Source: Oscillospiraceae bacterium (GTDB lineage Bacteria > Bacillota > Clostridia > Oscillospirales > Oscillospiraceae). Taken from it: a DNA stretch of 64,000 nt. Shown piece by piece: positions 42,590 through 51,169 of the stretch; the stretch's first letter is position 1; each line of letters starts with the position of its first letter. Made by a program: the position numbers and the translations under genes. The notes beneath the pieces were generated by a model. The model saw nothing but the letters and a program-made list of their open reading frames with translations, did not search any database and was not told the origin of the DNA. The stretch lies in assembly GCA_902779945.1 (NCBI GenBank), contig CACZDN010000001.1, positions 62,001-126,000 on the forward strand, in the 5' to 3' direction.

Positions 42590-42660
42590 GACAGGGCCGC
42601 TCAGGCCGCAGGCAGGGAAGAGACAGGCCCATCATCCCTGACGCCGGCACGGTTTAAAAC

Positions 42661-42716
42661 GAACCGCTCCCTCCGCACCGACAGCATCTGCTGCCCGGTA
42701 CGGGGGGAGCGGTTTC
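42661..42716. terminator. Terminator between peptide gene and convergent lipoprotein gene
   Basis: AACCGCTCCCTCCGCACCG pairs with CGGTACGGGGGGAGCGGTT across a loop of about 15 bases, with TTTCCTGTTT after it. Confidence 0.75.
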
Positions 42717-42725
42717 CTGTTTGAA

Positions 42726-43535
42726 TCAATGACAGTTGAAATAATCCACGGCAGTGCTGTCGGTGATGACCACGTCGCACTTGCCAGCGTAGAGGTATTC
42801 GAAGCATTCGGTCGTGCCGCCGGCGAGGCGGGTGATCTGACCGAGGCGCTTGATGAGTCTCGGGTCCGTGTCGAGAGCGGCGCGCGCCTCCGGTGTGGAG
42901 GGCATACACATCTTGCGCCCGCCCATGCGCATCTTGTTCCAGACCGGGGAGCCGTTGCGCGTGGCGACCACGATGTCGTTGTGGATATACGGCCCGTACT
43001 GGGTGTACTCCCCGGCGGCAGCGTCCTGGGGATCGAGGGCGATGCCGCCCCAGGCCACGTCGATGTTGCCGGAGGAGAGCTCGATATACACGTTCTCCTT
43101 CTCAATGGGGTGCATCCTGAGCGTCCAGCCCAGCTTCTCGCACACCGCCATCGCAAGCTCCACGTCCAGGCCCCAGTATTCGCCGTTAGAGAGATAGGAG
43201 AAGGGAAAGGCGTTGATGTCCAGACCGACGATCAGGTCCTGCGGCTCCGGCGGGATGAGCTTTTCCAGTGCGTCCGCCTGCTTGTCGTAATTGAGCGCCG
43301 GGCTGCCCAGCCATTTGATCGAGAGCTGGTCCACCCGACCCTCGGCGGCCAGCACGCTCAGCGCCGCCGTCACGTAGAAGTACAGGGGATCGTTGTTGCG
43401 GAAGGCGAGGGAGTAGTCCTGCTCGACCAGCACCTCCACGATGTTGATGCCGTAGCTGAAGCGGCTGCCGCCGCAGCCGCAGAGCGGGAGCGCCAGACAG
43501 AGGACCAGCACGATACAGAGAATTCTTTTCATCAT
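42726..43535 (-). CDS. Amino-acid-type solute-binding lipoprotein
   Basis: The protein of about 269 residues has a lipobox (LPLCGC) and the SBP_bac_3 fold: IVGLDINAFPFSYLSNGEYWGLDVELAMAVCEKLGW, then IDVAWGGIA. It would bind a polar amino acid or related ligand at the outer face of the membrane. No permease or ATPase genes are adjacent; instead it follows the serine hydrolase gene by 7 bp, so it may be a sensor or an orphan receptor. Either ATG (43535 or 43532) fits GAGGG. An N-terminal insert of about 75 residues precedes the canonical domain. Confidence 0.82.
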   Translation of the reverse strand: MMKRILCIVLVLCLALPLCGCGGSRFSYGINIVEVLVEQDYSLAFRNNDPLYFYVTAALSVLAAEGRVDQLSIKWLGSPALNYDKQADALEKLIPPEPQDLIVGLDINAFPFSYLSNGEYWGLDVELAMAVCEKLGWTLRMHPIEKENVYIELSSGNIDVAWGGIALDPQDAAAGEYTQYGPYIHNDIVVATRNGSPVWNKMRMGGRKMCMPSTPEARAALDTDPRLIKRLGQITRLAGGTTECFEYLYAGKCDVVITDSTAVDYFNCH

Positions 43536-43542
43536 CCGGCCC

Positions 43543-44760
43543 TCAGCGCTTCCCGCGCCCACGTTTCAGGGACTCCTGCTGCAGCTCCTCCTCAAAGCGG
43601 CGCCTGTAGCCCTCGTAGCGCTTTTTCTTCCGGTGTCTTCCGACGAGCACATAGCTCATCACCCCGAGAAACGCAAGCCCCGTGGCCGTGGCGACGAGAC
43701 TGAGCTTGAGATGCCGGTCGGCCCGGTCCTGCTTTTCGCGCGTCTCGATGCGCTGCCGCAGCTCTGCCTGGGCCTGCGCGCTGGCAGCGCGCTCCGCCTC
43801 GAGAGCGGCCTGCCGCTCCGCCTCCTGCGCTGCCTGCTCCGCGGCCTGCCGCTCTGCCTCCTGGGCCTCCCGTTCTTCCACAAAGGGGGTGACCTGCTCC
43901 TCCAGCGTCAGAGCGTAATCCTTGAAGCGCGCCGCGAGCTGACCGATCACCCACTCGTAATTGCCCACGTCCCGCGTCATGACCGAGAGAATGATGGGGC
44001 TCGGGGTGTAGATGATGCCCACCGTGTGGTTCCAGTTCGTGTTCTGGTTGTCGTAGTAGCTGCCGTATTTCTGGGCGACGTTGTAGACGTGCATCTCGTC
44101 CGGCAGGCGGAAGTAGTGCCCCTGGTCGGCCTTGAGCATACAGTCGAGCACGCGCGGAAAGCGCTCCGGGTCCGCGTACAGGGTCTCGAGCACGTTTGTG
44201 ATATAGCGCGGCGAAAAATAACAGTACTGCATATAGTCGGGGTCATAGTCTCCGTCCGCGAGCTTTGCGTACTGCTTGGCCTCCTCGCGCCAGACCTCGT
44301 CCCCGCCGAGGAATTTGCGGACCTCATGGGCGTAGTCGTTGTTGGAGTGGATGATGATATACTCAAACGTCGTCTGGAGGTCAAGCCCCGCGATCTTCTC
44401 GTCCGGGCTGACCATGCCGGCGCCCACCCGTTCGGCCAGCACCATCATCAGCGGCACCTTGTAGACGCTCGCGGGGTAGAACCAGGTGTCGGGGTTGTAG
44501 AACCACTCGTCCCCCGTGGCGGGGAGGCAGAAGCCGATCCCGACGCGGTCCTTCGGGATGCTGTTCTCCTTCAAAAAGCCCTCCACCAGTTCCGTGAGTT
44601 TTGCCTCGTCCAGAATGCTGACGGGCGCCTCGGTCACGATGGGGGCCGCCGTCTCCGCAGGGGCCGCCTCCTCGCCGAAGGCCGAAAGGGAAAGCGCGCA
44701 AAGCAGCGCGGCGCACAGCAAAAGCGAAGCCCCGCGCCTGCAAATTCTGTTTTTGTCCAT
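43543..44760 (-). CDS. Exported beta-lactamase-fold serine hydrolase with C-terminal membrane anchor
   Basis: The 405-residue protein has a signal sequence (about 9-29), the S-x-x-K motif S98-VY-K101, and an SNN triad motif at 139-141. A HTVG segment stands in for KTG near 278. A long Ala/Glu/Arg coiled coil (about 295-345), one membrane segment (about 350-373) and a basic cytoplasmic tail follow. It resembles class A beta-lactamase-like proteins that probably act on peptidoglycan rather than drugs. GGAGAGG lies 11 bases before the ATG at 44760. Confidence 0.85.
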   Translation of the reverse strand: MDKNRICRRGASLLLCAALLCALSLSAFGEEAAPAETAAPIVTEAPVSILDEAKLTELVEGFLKENSIPKDRVGIGFCLPATGDEWFYNPDTWFYPASVYKVPLMMVLAERVGAGMVSPDEKIAGLDLQTTFEYIIIHSNNDYAHEVRKFLGGDEVWREEAKQYAKLADGDYDPDYMQYCYFSPRYITNVLETLYADPERFPRVLDCMLKADQGHYFRLPDEMHVYNVAQKYGSYYDNQNTNWNHTVGIIYTPSPIILSVMTRDVGNYEWVIGQLAARFKDYALTLEEQVTPFVEEREAQEAERQAAEQAAQEAERQAALEAERAASAQAQAELRQRIETREKQDRADRHLKLSLVATATGLAFLGVMSYVLVGRHRKKKRYEGYRRRFEEELQQESLKRGRGKR

Positions 44761-44888
44761 AGCTCTGTGTACCTCTCCAACGCGCAATATTCCGCCGCGC
44801 GGGCGTCTGCCGAAAGCCCGCGAGTTTTCATGCCGCCCGGCGCTCCGCCGCGGCGGGTGAGCTGCCGTCCGACCCGAAAAACCATACG

Positions 44889-45048
44889 ATTGCTCCCTCA
44901 AACAAATTCTTGAATTTGTTGGGGAGCAATTTTGCCATGTTTCGCGGTTTCCCTGTAAAGGGGCGAGCGAAACGGCAATCAAATCACGATTGATGTGCCA
45001 GGCATCAGGCCACATCTTGATTCAGGATTTCGTTGGCACATCAATATA
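44889..45048 (+). repeat. Repeat family R2, copy 2 (uninterrupted)
   Basis: Starts with the palindrome ATTGCTCCC...GGGGAGCAAT around AAATTCTTGAATTTG, then the same two stems as copy 1, ending in TTGGCACATCAAT. Both copies lie in the same orientation upstream of a minus-strand gene. Confidence 0.85.
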
Positions 45049-45201
45049 TTCAGTATAACACAAGCCTTTGCGTTTTGTACAGGAAAATAAAAAAACACGG
45101 CAAGCCCATGCGCGGCAGGAAAAAACTTCCGGCGTTGGGAACTTTTTCCCCGGCACGGCGTCTTACACCTGTACAAATCAAGAGCAAAGGAGTGTAACGC
45201 C

Positions 45202-45291
45202 ATGGACGATCTGAAATTCAATCCCTCTGCGCTGCTGATTGTCGGCATGCTGATCGGCGTGGTCTGCACGCTGCTGAATACGATCCCCTGA
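45202..45291 (+). CDS. 29-residue single-pass membrane peptide
   Basis: The frame reads MDDLKFNPSALLIVGMLIGV and continues VCTLLNTIP, a short charged head and one hydrophobic helix. AAAGGAG lies 9 bases before the ATG. It resembles small sporulation or regulatory membrane peptides, but no family is recognised. It stands upstream of two coat-protein genes. Confidence 0.55.
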   Translation: MDDLKFNPSALLIVGMLIGVVCTLLNTIP

Positions 45292-45461
45292 CAGAGCCCT
45301 TTTCGCCTTTCCGGCAAAATCTGTGCCTGCTTCGTCATCGTCCTTGCCTGACGCAGATTTTGCCCGGAAATCCGTGATTATCAGGGAATCGTATCATGCC
45401 GCTCTCGGGGGAGAGAACGGGAAACGCGGGCTGTGAACAAGCCCGGACAACCAAAAACGGC

Positions 45462-45490
45462 AGGGGAGAGGCTTGCCCCTCCCCTGCGGC
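45462..45490 (+). terminator. Hairpin upstream of coat protein genes
   Basis: GCAGGGGAG and CTCCCCTGC pair across a short GC-rich loop. The 317-bp stretch 45292-45608 contains this hairpin and no gene that I can support; it probably holds the sporulation promoter of the next two genes. Confidence 0.5.
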
Positions 45491-45608
45491 GATAAAAGGG
45501 CTTTCTCACAGCCGCTCAAAACTTGCTTTCGTGCATAATCGCCGCCGCACGGGGGATACTGTTTTCAAAGGGATCGACCTGATCCCGGACTTGGAAAGGA
45601 GAATTCCC

Positions 45609-45782
45609 ATGACGACGAAAGAATTACTCTATGTCGACGACGCGCTCTCCCACGCACAGCTTCTGGCAACGCAGTTCCAGAACGCCGCCGACCAGCTCCA
45701 GGACAACGCGCTGCGCACGCAGGTGAGCCAGATGGCCCAGCGCCACCGCCAGATGTACCAGCAGTTCTACAATCTTGTGTGA
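45609..45782 (+). CDS. Small CotF-like spore coat protein
   Basis: The 57-residue helical protein (MTTKELLYVDDALSHAQLL... ending QFYNLV) matches the short CotF-like coat proteins of Clostridia: two helices rich in Gln and His with an aromatic end. AAGGAG lies 9 bases before the ATG at 45609. It is followed 10 bp later by a second coat-like gene. It would be made late in sporulation and deposited on the forespore. Confidence 0.75.
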   Translation: MTTKELLYVDDALSHAQLLATQFQNAADQLQDNALRTQVSQMAQRHRQMYQQFYNLV

Positions 45783-45792
45783 GGTGAAGAAC

Positions 45793-46041
45793 ATGGACGA
45801 CAAATGCATTATGGAAGGCCTGCTTCTGGACGCGAAAGGCGTCTGCGATCTGTATATGCACGGCGCGATCGAATCCAGCACGGCCAAGGTGCGGCAGACC
45901 TTCTCCGCCGCCTTTGACGACGCCCTCTCCATGGGCGACACCCTCTATCAGCAGATGACCCGGAAGGGCTGGTACCAGACCGACAGCGCGCCGGAACAGA
46001 AGCGCCAGCAGACCAAACAGAAATTCACCCCGACCTGCTGA
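45793..46041 (+). CDS. CotF-type spore coat protein
   Basis: The 82-residue protein has the CotF helical pattern (MEGLLLDAKGVCDLYMHGAIE, then VRQTFSAAFDDALSMGDTLYQQM) ending MTRKGWYQTDSAP, a hallmark of the family. GAGGTGAAGAAC precedes the ATG at 45793; an earlier in-frame ATG at 45775 lies inside the upstream gene. It forms a two-gene coat operon closed by a terminator. Confidence 0.85.
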   Translation: MDDKCIMEGLLLDAKGVCDLYMHGAIESSTAKVRQTFSAAFDDALSMGDTLYQQMTRKGWYQTDSAPEQKRQQTKQKFTPTC

Positions 46042-46060
46042 TCGGGGAACAGCACCACCG

Positions 46061-46096
46061 CACGGGAGGGCCTTGACCCTCCCGTGTCATTTTTCC
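46061..46096 (+). terminator. Terminator of the coat protein operon
   Basis: CACGGGAGGG (46061-46070) pairs with CCCTCCCGTG (46077-46086), followed by TCATTTTTCC. Confidence 0.88.
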
Positions 46097-46195
46097 TGAG
46101 AAGACAGGATCTTATTCGATCCCGGTCTTCCTCACGATCGCGTTCCGGCTCCGAACCCTTCGCCGTGGTGCCTGTTCCGCTTTGCCGTCATGGCG

Positions 46196-47326
46196 TCATT
46201 CATGGGGATGCGCGTTGAGAAAGGCCGTCATACCCGGCACAAATTTCGTTTTTCTCCCGAGACCGCCGTTTCTGAATATGTAGGAAGTGCCGTCAAATTC
46301 GTCATAATCGGGAAATGCCGCCTCAAAGAACTCCCGGGATTTTTCGTTCGCGGGAATGATATAGTCGATCTTCAGACCGTTTTCCCGAATCCCGACCGAG
46401 GCGTACATCAAATCCACCTGTTTTGCCGCAAAGCCCCGGGGCAGCGCTTCCTTCATGCGCTCCGCCATCGCCCTCGCGCCGTCCTCGTCGATGACGCTGA
46501 GCAGTCCGATGCCGTATCGAACCCCGGAAGTCTCGTATTCCTTGTAATCGGAAAAGAGGATTTCCTCATCGCTCATTCCCTCATAGGACAGCGCTTCGGC
46601 ATGAAGCCCCAGATAGAAGGCGCCCGTGTCCGCGATCCCGGCGCGGCCGGCGAGATCGGCGGCAGCCTGCCTGTCGGCCTCCGTTACCGTCGAGCCAGTC
46701 AGGTTCGTGGTATCGGACAGCACTGCGCCAAGCAGCAGCGCGGCGGTGGCCTTGTCGATCTCAAGGCCGTAGTTCATATAATCCAGCCAGACGATGGTAG
46801 CGGTCGCGCCGATGGGCTTCGCCTCATAGACCAACTGATGCCCCGTCGTGACGGTACCGACGCCGTGATGGTCCAGGATCCCCACGATATGCGCGTCCTC
46901 CATGCCTTCCGCGGCCTGTGCGTATTCGCTGTGATCCACCAGAAAGATGGACTTGCCCGCCGCATCCTCCAGCACCGGCGGCGCCTCCACGCCCGCTTCC
47001 CTGAGAATATAGGCGGTTTCTCTGTTCACGGGTTCGGTGATCGCAGCCTGTGCCGGATAGCCCAGCAGGGTCAGCAGCCGGGCGTAGGCGACGGCGCTGC
47101 ATACGGTATCCGAATCCGGGCTGCGGTGGCCGATCACATAAACGGGGCCGTCCTCTATGATCATGTTCTCAATACCGGCCCGATTCAGCGTATACAGCCG
47201 CTCCTGCGCTTCCAGAAGCGGTTTTTCCCCGGCGTTTTTCCCAAAGAAATATCCTCCTGCCGCGATCATACAGGCCGCGATCACGAGCAGGAAGGCGGTG
47301 ACTATGGTGTTGTTTCCTTTTCTCAC
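46196..47326 (-). CDS. Membrane-anchored family II inorganic pyrophosphatase-like DHH protein
   Basis: The 376-residue protein is a family II pyrophosphatase/DHH phosphoesterase: GHRSPDSDT (H67, D71, D73), D131, DHH at 152-154, and a C-terminal GRKTKFVP like the SRKKQ motif. Unlike cytosolic PpaC it has an N-terminal hydrophobic helix (about 8-28) that would place the enzyme outside the membrane, or anchor it. The active-site metals and residues look intact. GTG start after GGAGAGGAGC. The substrate may be pyrophosphate or a nucleotide released outside the cell. Confidence 0.85.
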   Translation of the reverse strand: MRKGNNTIVTAFLLVIAACMIAAGGYFFGKNAGEKPLLEAQERLYTLNRAGIENMIIEDGPVYVIGHRSPDSDTVCSAVAYARLLTLLGYPAQAAITEPVNRETAYILREAGVEAPPVLEDAAGKSIFLVDHSEYAQAAEGMEDAHIVGILDHHGVGTVTTGHQLVYEAKPIGATATIVWLDYMNYGLEIDKATAALLLGAVLSDTTNLTGSTVTEADRQAAADLAGRAGIADTGAFYLGLHAEALSYEGMSDEEILFSDYKEYETSGVRYGIGLLSVIDEDGARAMAERMKEALPRGFAAKQVDLMYASVGIRENGLKIDYIIPANEKSREFFEAAFPDYDEFDGTSYIFRNGGLGRKTKFVPGMTAFLNAHPHE

Positions 47327-47546
47327 GGTATTGCTCCTCTCCTGTGTACGGTTTTTGACTGCTCCCTGACGGAAGCTGACGCCCCATGACCGGCATTTTG
47401 CCGGAAGACAGCTTTCTGCCGGGGAGCAGTATCAGTGTAGCGGGCTTCGGCGCGGCTGTCAACCCCGGCGGCGAAATCAGCCTGCGCGACAAAACGCTGC
47501 GATTCAAATCCATCGTTTATGTCATATGCGGGCGGAGCGGATTCGT

Positions 47547-48113
47547 TTACCCCTCAAGGCATACGCGGCGGGCAAGCTCAAGGATCAGATCGGCCTCCTC
47601 AACGGGAGACATTCTGTTATCGCTCTGTTCAATCCATTCCCTCAAAAGACGGTAACTGCCGTGAATTGCAAAAGAGGTTACGGCATGACTGCGGGAAGGA
47701 TCCGCGCACCCTTTCGTTGCAGCACCAAGAAGATCCGTAATCTTGGGCAGTGCGAAAAGTCGCTCGGCGAAGTGCGGATCAATGTTATTGCTCAAAAGCA
47801 GGCGTGACAGCTCTCGGTTTTCTTCAAAATATGCAAGCACCAGGGTTACGCGCTCCTGTATGCTCTCCCGGTCATCGACGTCGGCCTTGTTCAGCCTCCC
47901 TGCAATCTCATCCAGGAACCGGCTTGACATATCCTCCAACAGGTCATATTGACTGCCGTAATGGTTGTAAAAGGTGGTCCGGTTGATTCCCGCTTTCTCA
48001 CATAACTGCCGGATCGAGATCGCATGGATCGGGGTGTCCTCCAGCATCTGCAAAAAGGCGTCGGCAAGAAGCTTTTTTGTCAGCATGATCCGCTGGTTCT
48101 CTTTCTTCTTCAT
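47547..48113 (-). CDS. TetR-family regulator
   Basis: The 188-residue protein has an N-terminal TetR HTH (LADAFLQMLEDTPIHAISIRQLCEKAGINRTTFYNHYG) and a helical ligand-binding C-terminus. It lies 112 bp from, and divergent to, the TauE-kinase fusion gene, which it probably represses. GAGG precedes the ATG at 48113. Ligand unknown. Confidence 0.92.
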   Translation of the reverse strand: MKKKENQRIMLTKKLLADAFLQMLEDTPIHAISIRQLCEKAGINRTTFYNHYGSQYDLLEDMSSRFLDEIAGRLNKADVDDRESIQERVTLVLAYFEENRELSRLLLSNNIDPHFAERLFALPKITDLLGAATKGCADPSRSHAVTSFAIHGSYRLLREWIEQSDNRMSPVEEADLILELARRVCLEG

Positions 48114-48225
48114 CTTCGTACCTCGAAATCAACATATTTTTCGCATCTGTCGGTTGCCAATACGACATGTGTCCAGTAATATAGTATCAATCACGCAAGG
48201 ATTATTCAAGGAGAAACGAAAACAC

Positions 48226-49743
48226 ATGGAGTTGTTTTGGTATATCATCGCCGCGCTCGGCGCTGGAATCGGCACAGGCCTGGCGGGGCTTTCTGCAGCC
48301 ACGGTCATGGTTCCCATTCTGATCGTTCTCTGCCCGTCCTTTTCGGGCGAGACGGGCGCATATCAGGCGACCGCAATTGCGCTGGCCTCGGATATTCTCG
48401 GCTCAGCTGTGACGACATATACTTATGCAAAGCACAGGAATATTGATCTGAAACGTGGATGGATCATGCTGGTGTGCATTCTTGCAATGTGCACCGTCGG
48501 CAGCTATGTCGCATTCATCGTGGGCAATGTCGTACTCGGCGGATTTACGCTGTTTCTGACATTCTTCATAGGCATTCGTTTTCTTGTAAAGCCTGATACA
48601 AGCAGAAAAAACCAGGCCGCCAGGGGAGAAGCGTTGGATTTCAAAGGTATTCTTATTTCGCTTTTCTTCGGCCTGACGATCGGCTTCGGCACCGGCTTCG
48701 TGGGTACGGGCGGCGGTATGATGATGCTGATTGTGTTTACCGCGTTTCTCGGAATGGAGCTGAAGACGGCGGTCGGCACCAGCACGTTCATAATGGCGTT
48801 TACCGCACTGATCGCGTCGGCCAGCCATATATTCATTTATCCTGCTATCGTACTTGAAAAGTGGGACGTTATGCTTTTGTGCATCGTCATTGCCACTGCT
48901 GCAAGTCTTGTCTCTGCGCGTTTTGCCAACCGGGTGAAAAACCGGGCGGTGGGGCTGGTGACCGGAGCGGTTCTGACCGTTCTCGGCGGGGCGATGCTGC
49001 TCCTGAACTATTGGAGCTTTCTTTCTCAGTACCCGCTGTTTGTAAACATACTCCGTAATCTCGGCATCTTTCTTGCATACGTTATTCCGTGCGTGCTGAT
49101 TTTGCTTCCCATACGGTTTCTCACGAAGCTCCCTTCCTTCATCTTCCGCAAGTTTCTTCATGCTGTGGCCTTTTCCTGTATTACGATCATGACGCTCACG
49201 GCAAGAGAATGGCTGTCGGCGGCGCTGACAGCAGTCTTTATTGCAGTGGCCCTTTATCCGATTCTCAGGCTTTTCGAGAAAGAACCGTGGTACGCAAATC
49301 TGTTCGTTCAGAAAAAACCGGGTGAGATCAGGAAAAGCCTGCTAATGCTGTTTTTCATGTTTGCGGCTGTGATCTCTGTGTCCTGGGGCGTTTTCGGAAA
49401 GCCCTTCGTCGCTGCTGCGGCGATTCTGATGTGGGGTATCGGTGACGCTGCGGCAGCGCTTGTCGGGATTCCTTACGGAAAGCACAAGGCCCATCTCAAA
49501 GGAACGGATGGCAGAAAATCGTGGGAAGGCAGCGCCGCCATGCTTGCCGCGTGCCTGATCAGCGGCTTTTGCGTGCTGTTTTTCGGCCATATGATGAAAG
49601 CCGGCGCCGCACTGGTCTCTGCCGCAGTCGGCGCCCTGCTCGGAACAGCCGCCGAGCTGTTTACGCCGAGCGAATATGATACCGTCACCGTACCGACGGT
49701 GATCGCCGCGGCGCTGCTCATCCTGGAAGCAATCATCGCGTGA
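48226..49743 (+). CDS. Fusion of TauE/SafE permease and polyprenol (dolichol/phytol) kinase-like domain
   Basis: Residues 1-265 form a TauE/SafE-type exporter (eight membrane segments, two GxGTG-rich half-repeats: LGAGIGTGLAG and GFGTGFVGTGGG). Residues about 270-505 match CTP-dependent dolichol/phytol kinases: FRKFLHAV near 308, GDAAAALVGIPYGK 406-419, KSWEGS 431-436. The junction is continuous, with no stop or frameshift. AAGGAG lies 10 bases before the ATG at 48226. TauE transports sulfonates or sulfite; polyprenol kinases phosphorylate isoprenoid alcohols. How the two would cooperate is not known. Confidence 0.85.
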   Translation: MELFWYIIAALGAGIGTGLAGLSAATVMVPILIVLCPSFSGETGAYQATAIALASDILGSAVTTYTYAKHRNIDLKRGWIMLVCILAMCTVGSYVAFIVGNVVLGGFTLFLTFFIGIRFLVKPDTSRKNQAARGEALDFKGILISLFFGLTIGFGTGFVGTGGGMMMLIVFTAFLGMELKTAVGTSTFIMAFTALIASASHIFIYPAIVLEKWDVMLLCIVIATAASLVSARFANRVKNRAVGLVTGAVLTVLGGAMLLLNYWSFLSQYPLFVNILRNLGIFLAYVIPCVLILLPIRFLTKLPSFIFRKFLHAVAFSCITIMTLTAREWLSAALTAVFIAVALYPILRLFEKEPWYANLFVQKKPGEIRKSLLMLFFMFAAVISVSWGVFGKPFVAAAAILMWGIGDAAAALVGIPYGKHKAHLKGTDGRKSWEGSAAMLAACLISGFCVLFFGHMMKAGAALVSAAVGALLGTAAELFTPSEYDTVTVPTVIAAALLILEAIIA

Positions 49744-49792
49744 GCGCGCAGAAGGAGAAAACAACAGCGGCATAGGAAAGAAGGGCGAGACG

Positions 49793-50722
49793 ATGAAAAA
49801 GGCAAAATACCCCATCAGCCGGGAATTCTTTCCTTATGACAGGTTCACACCGTCTGTCAATAAGGGGTTTGTCCGTTTGGTACAAAAAGGGATGAAGACG
49901 CCGGGGTTTATTTATCGCGATCCTGCGGTTGAAACACGGCTTCGGAAGATCCCCTCTTTTCAAGACGGGCAGATCGAACTGTATATCATGACTCCCAGGG
50001 AGATACAAAAGCCCGCGCCATGTTTTCTTGATATTCATGGCGGAGGATTCGTCTTCGAGGGCTCCGGCAGTCACTTTCATCATGCCCTGACGTATGCGAA
50101 GGAAGCCGGCTGTATTGTCGTTTACGTGCGCTACCGCCTGGCGCCGGACTATCCCTTCCCTTATCCGCAGGAGGATTGTTATGCTGCCCTGCTCTGGGTC
50201 TGTGAGCATACCGAAGAGCTTGGCATCGACCGAAACCGCATCGGGATCGGAGGTGACAGCGCAGGCGGCACACTGGCTGTTGTGACCTGTATGATGGCCC
50301 GTGACAGACATTTCGGCATCCGGCCACGGTTCCAGCTGCTTATATACCCGTGGCTGGACGACCGCAATGTCAGCGAGTCTTATCAAAAATACACGGATAC
50401 GCCAATGTGGAATTCCACCCTGTCCAGAAATGTGGGGCCGCTGACAAATCCGAATCCAGGCGCAACGCCGCTGGCCTACCGCTCGCCGGTTGAAGCAGAC
50501 AGCTTTTCCGGTCTGCCTCCCGCCTATATAGAAGTAGCCGAATTCGACCCTTTGCACGATGATGGCGTCTATTATGCCGAGCTTTTGAACGGCGCCGGGA
50601 TTATGGCGGAGCTGCATGAGACGAAGGGGACGATGCATGGTTTTGACGCGAAGATCAAAGCACCGACGACCAGAAAAATGCTCAATTTACGTGTCGCATA
50701 CATGCGCAGGATGTTTGGCTGA
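49793..50722 (+). CDS. Alpha/beta hydrolase (hormone-sensitive-lipase type esterase)
   Basis: The 309-residue enzyme has the oxyanion HGGG (DIHGGGFVF near 83), nucleophile GDSAGG near 160, acid Asp in EFDPLHDDG near 253 and His in GTMHGFD near 283: the complete alpha/beta-hydrolase-3 triad. It hydrolyses short acyl or related esters. It lies 49 bp after the fusion gene and is probably under the same TetR control. Confidence 0.92.
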   Translation: MKKAKYPISREFFPYDRFTPSVNKGFVRLVQKGMKTPGFIYRDPAVETRLRKIPSFQDGQIELYIMTPREIQKPAPCFLDIHGGGFVFEGSGSHFHHALTYAKEAGCIVVYVRYRLAPDYPFPYPQEDCYAALLWVCEHTEELGIDRNRIGIGGDSAGGTLAVVTCMMARDRHFGIRPRFQLLIYPWLDDRNVSESYQKYTDTPMWNSTLSRNVGPLTNPNPGATPLAYRSPVEADSFSGLPPAYIEVAEFDPLHDDGVYYAELLNGAGIMAELHETKGTMHGFDAKIKAPTTRKMLNLRVAYMRRMFG

Positions 50723-50784
50723 GGAGAATGCTGCCTTTCAGAGAGAGAAACGTCTCTGATACGATTATCCGACAGAACAGTTTG

Positions 50785-50958
50785 GGCAATACCGCATAAT
50801 TCGGCAAGAGCAGATCCTGAGAAAATTTGGGTTCTGATAAAGGCACTTTTTCGCAGATGTACTTTGTGCGGCCGGATTTGTGTCAGGCTTCGTTATCGGT
50901 CTTGACCATACGTAAAGTATGCTCTGCCTCCGCCGCCTTGCCTGACACAAATCCGCCT
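50785..50958. repeat. R1 copy B joined to a 16-bp hairpin repeat
   Basis: Bases 50785-50869 match R1 copy A almost exactly. The sequence then switches to CGGATTTGTGTCAGGC...GCCTGACACAAATCCG, a perfect 16-bp inverted repeat with a spacer of about 50 bases. The R1 right end is missing. The 447-bp gap 50723-51169 holds this and the following terminator only. Confidence 0.75.
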
Positions 50959-51022
50959 CGGAAATCTTTCACTGCGCCTTATTGGAGAAGAGTATGAGTT
51001 TCAATCATCGAGAAAACAAGAC

Positions 51023-51059
51023 AAGAGACCCGCTGCTTCATGGAAACAGCGGGTCTCTT
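51023..51059. terminator. Terminator between esterase and lysS
   Basis: AAGAGACCCGCTG (51023-51035) pairs with CAGCGGGTCTCTT (51047-51059); on the minus strand a T-rich stretch follows. Confidence 0.8.
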
Positions 51060-51169
51060 GTGCAGTTCCGAAAACAATTGTACAAAATTGAAGCCTTGCC
51101 GTCTTTGAGCAGGAGAAAAGGTGATTATTGGAGACTGAACTATCGTCTCTGCTATCTCAAATCACGCAC

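Noticed and set aside
42601-43156. Arg/Ser-rich frames opposite or offset from the solute-binding protein gene
   Set aside because: They are shifted readings of the same GC-rich gene and carry no domain.
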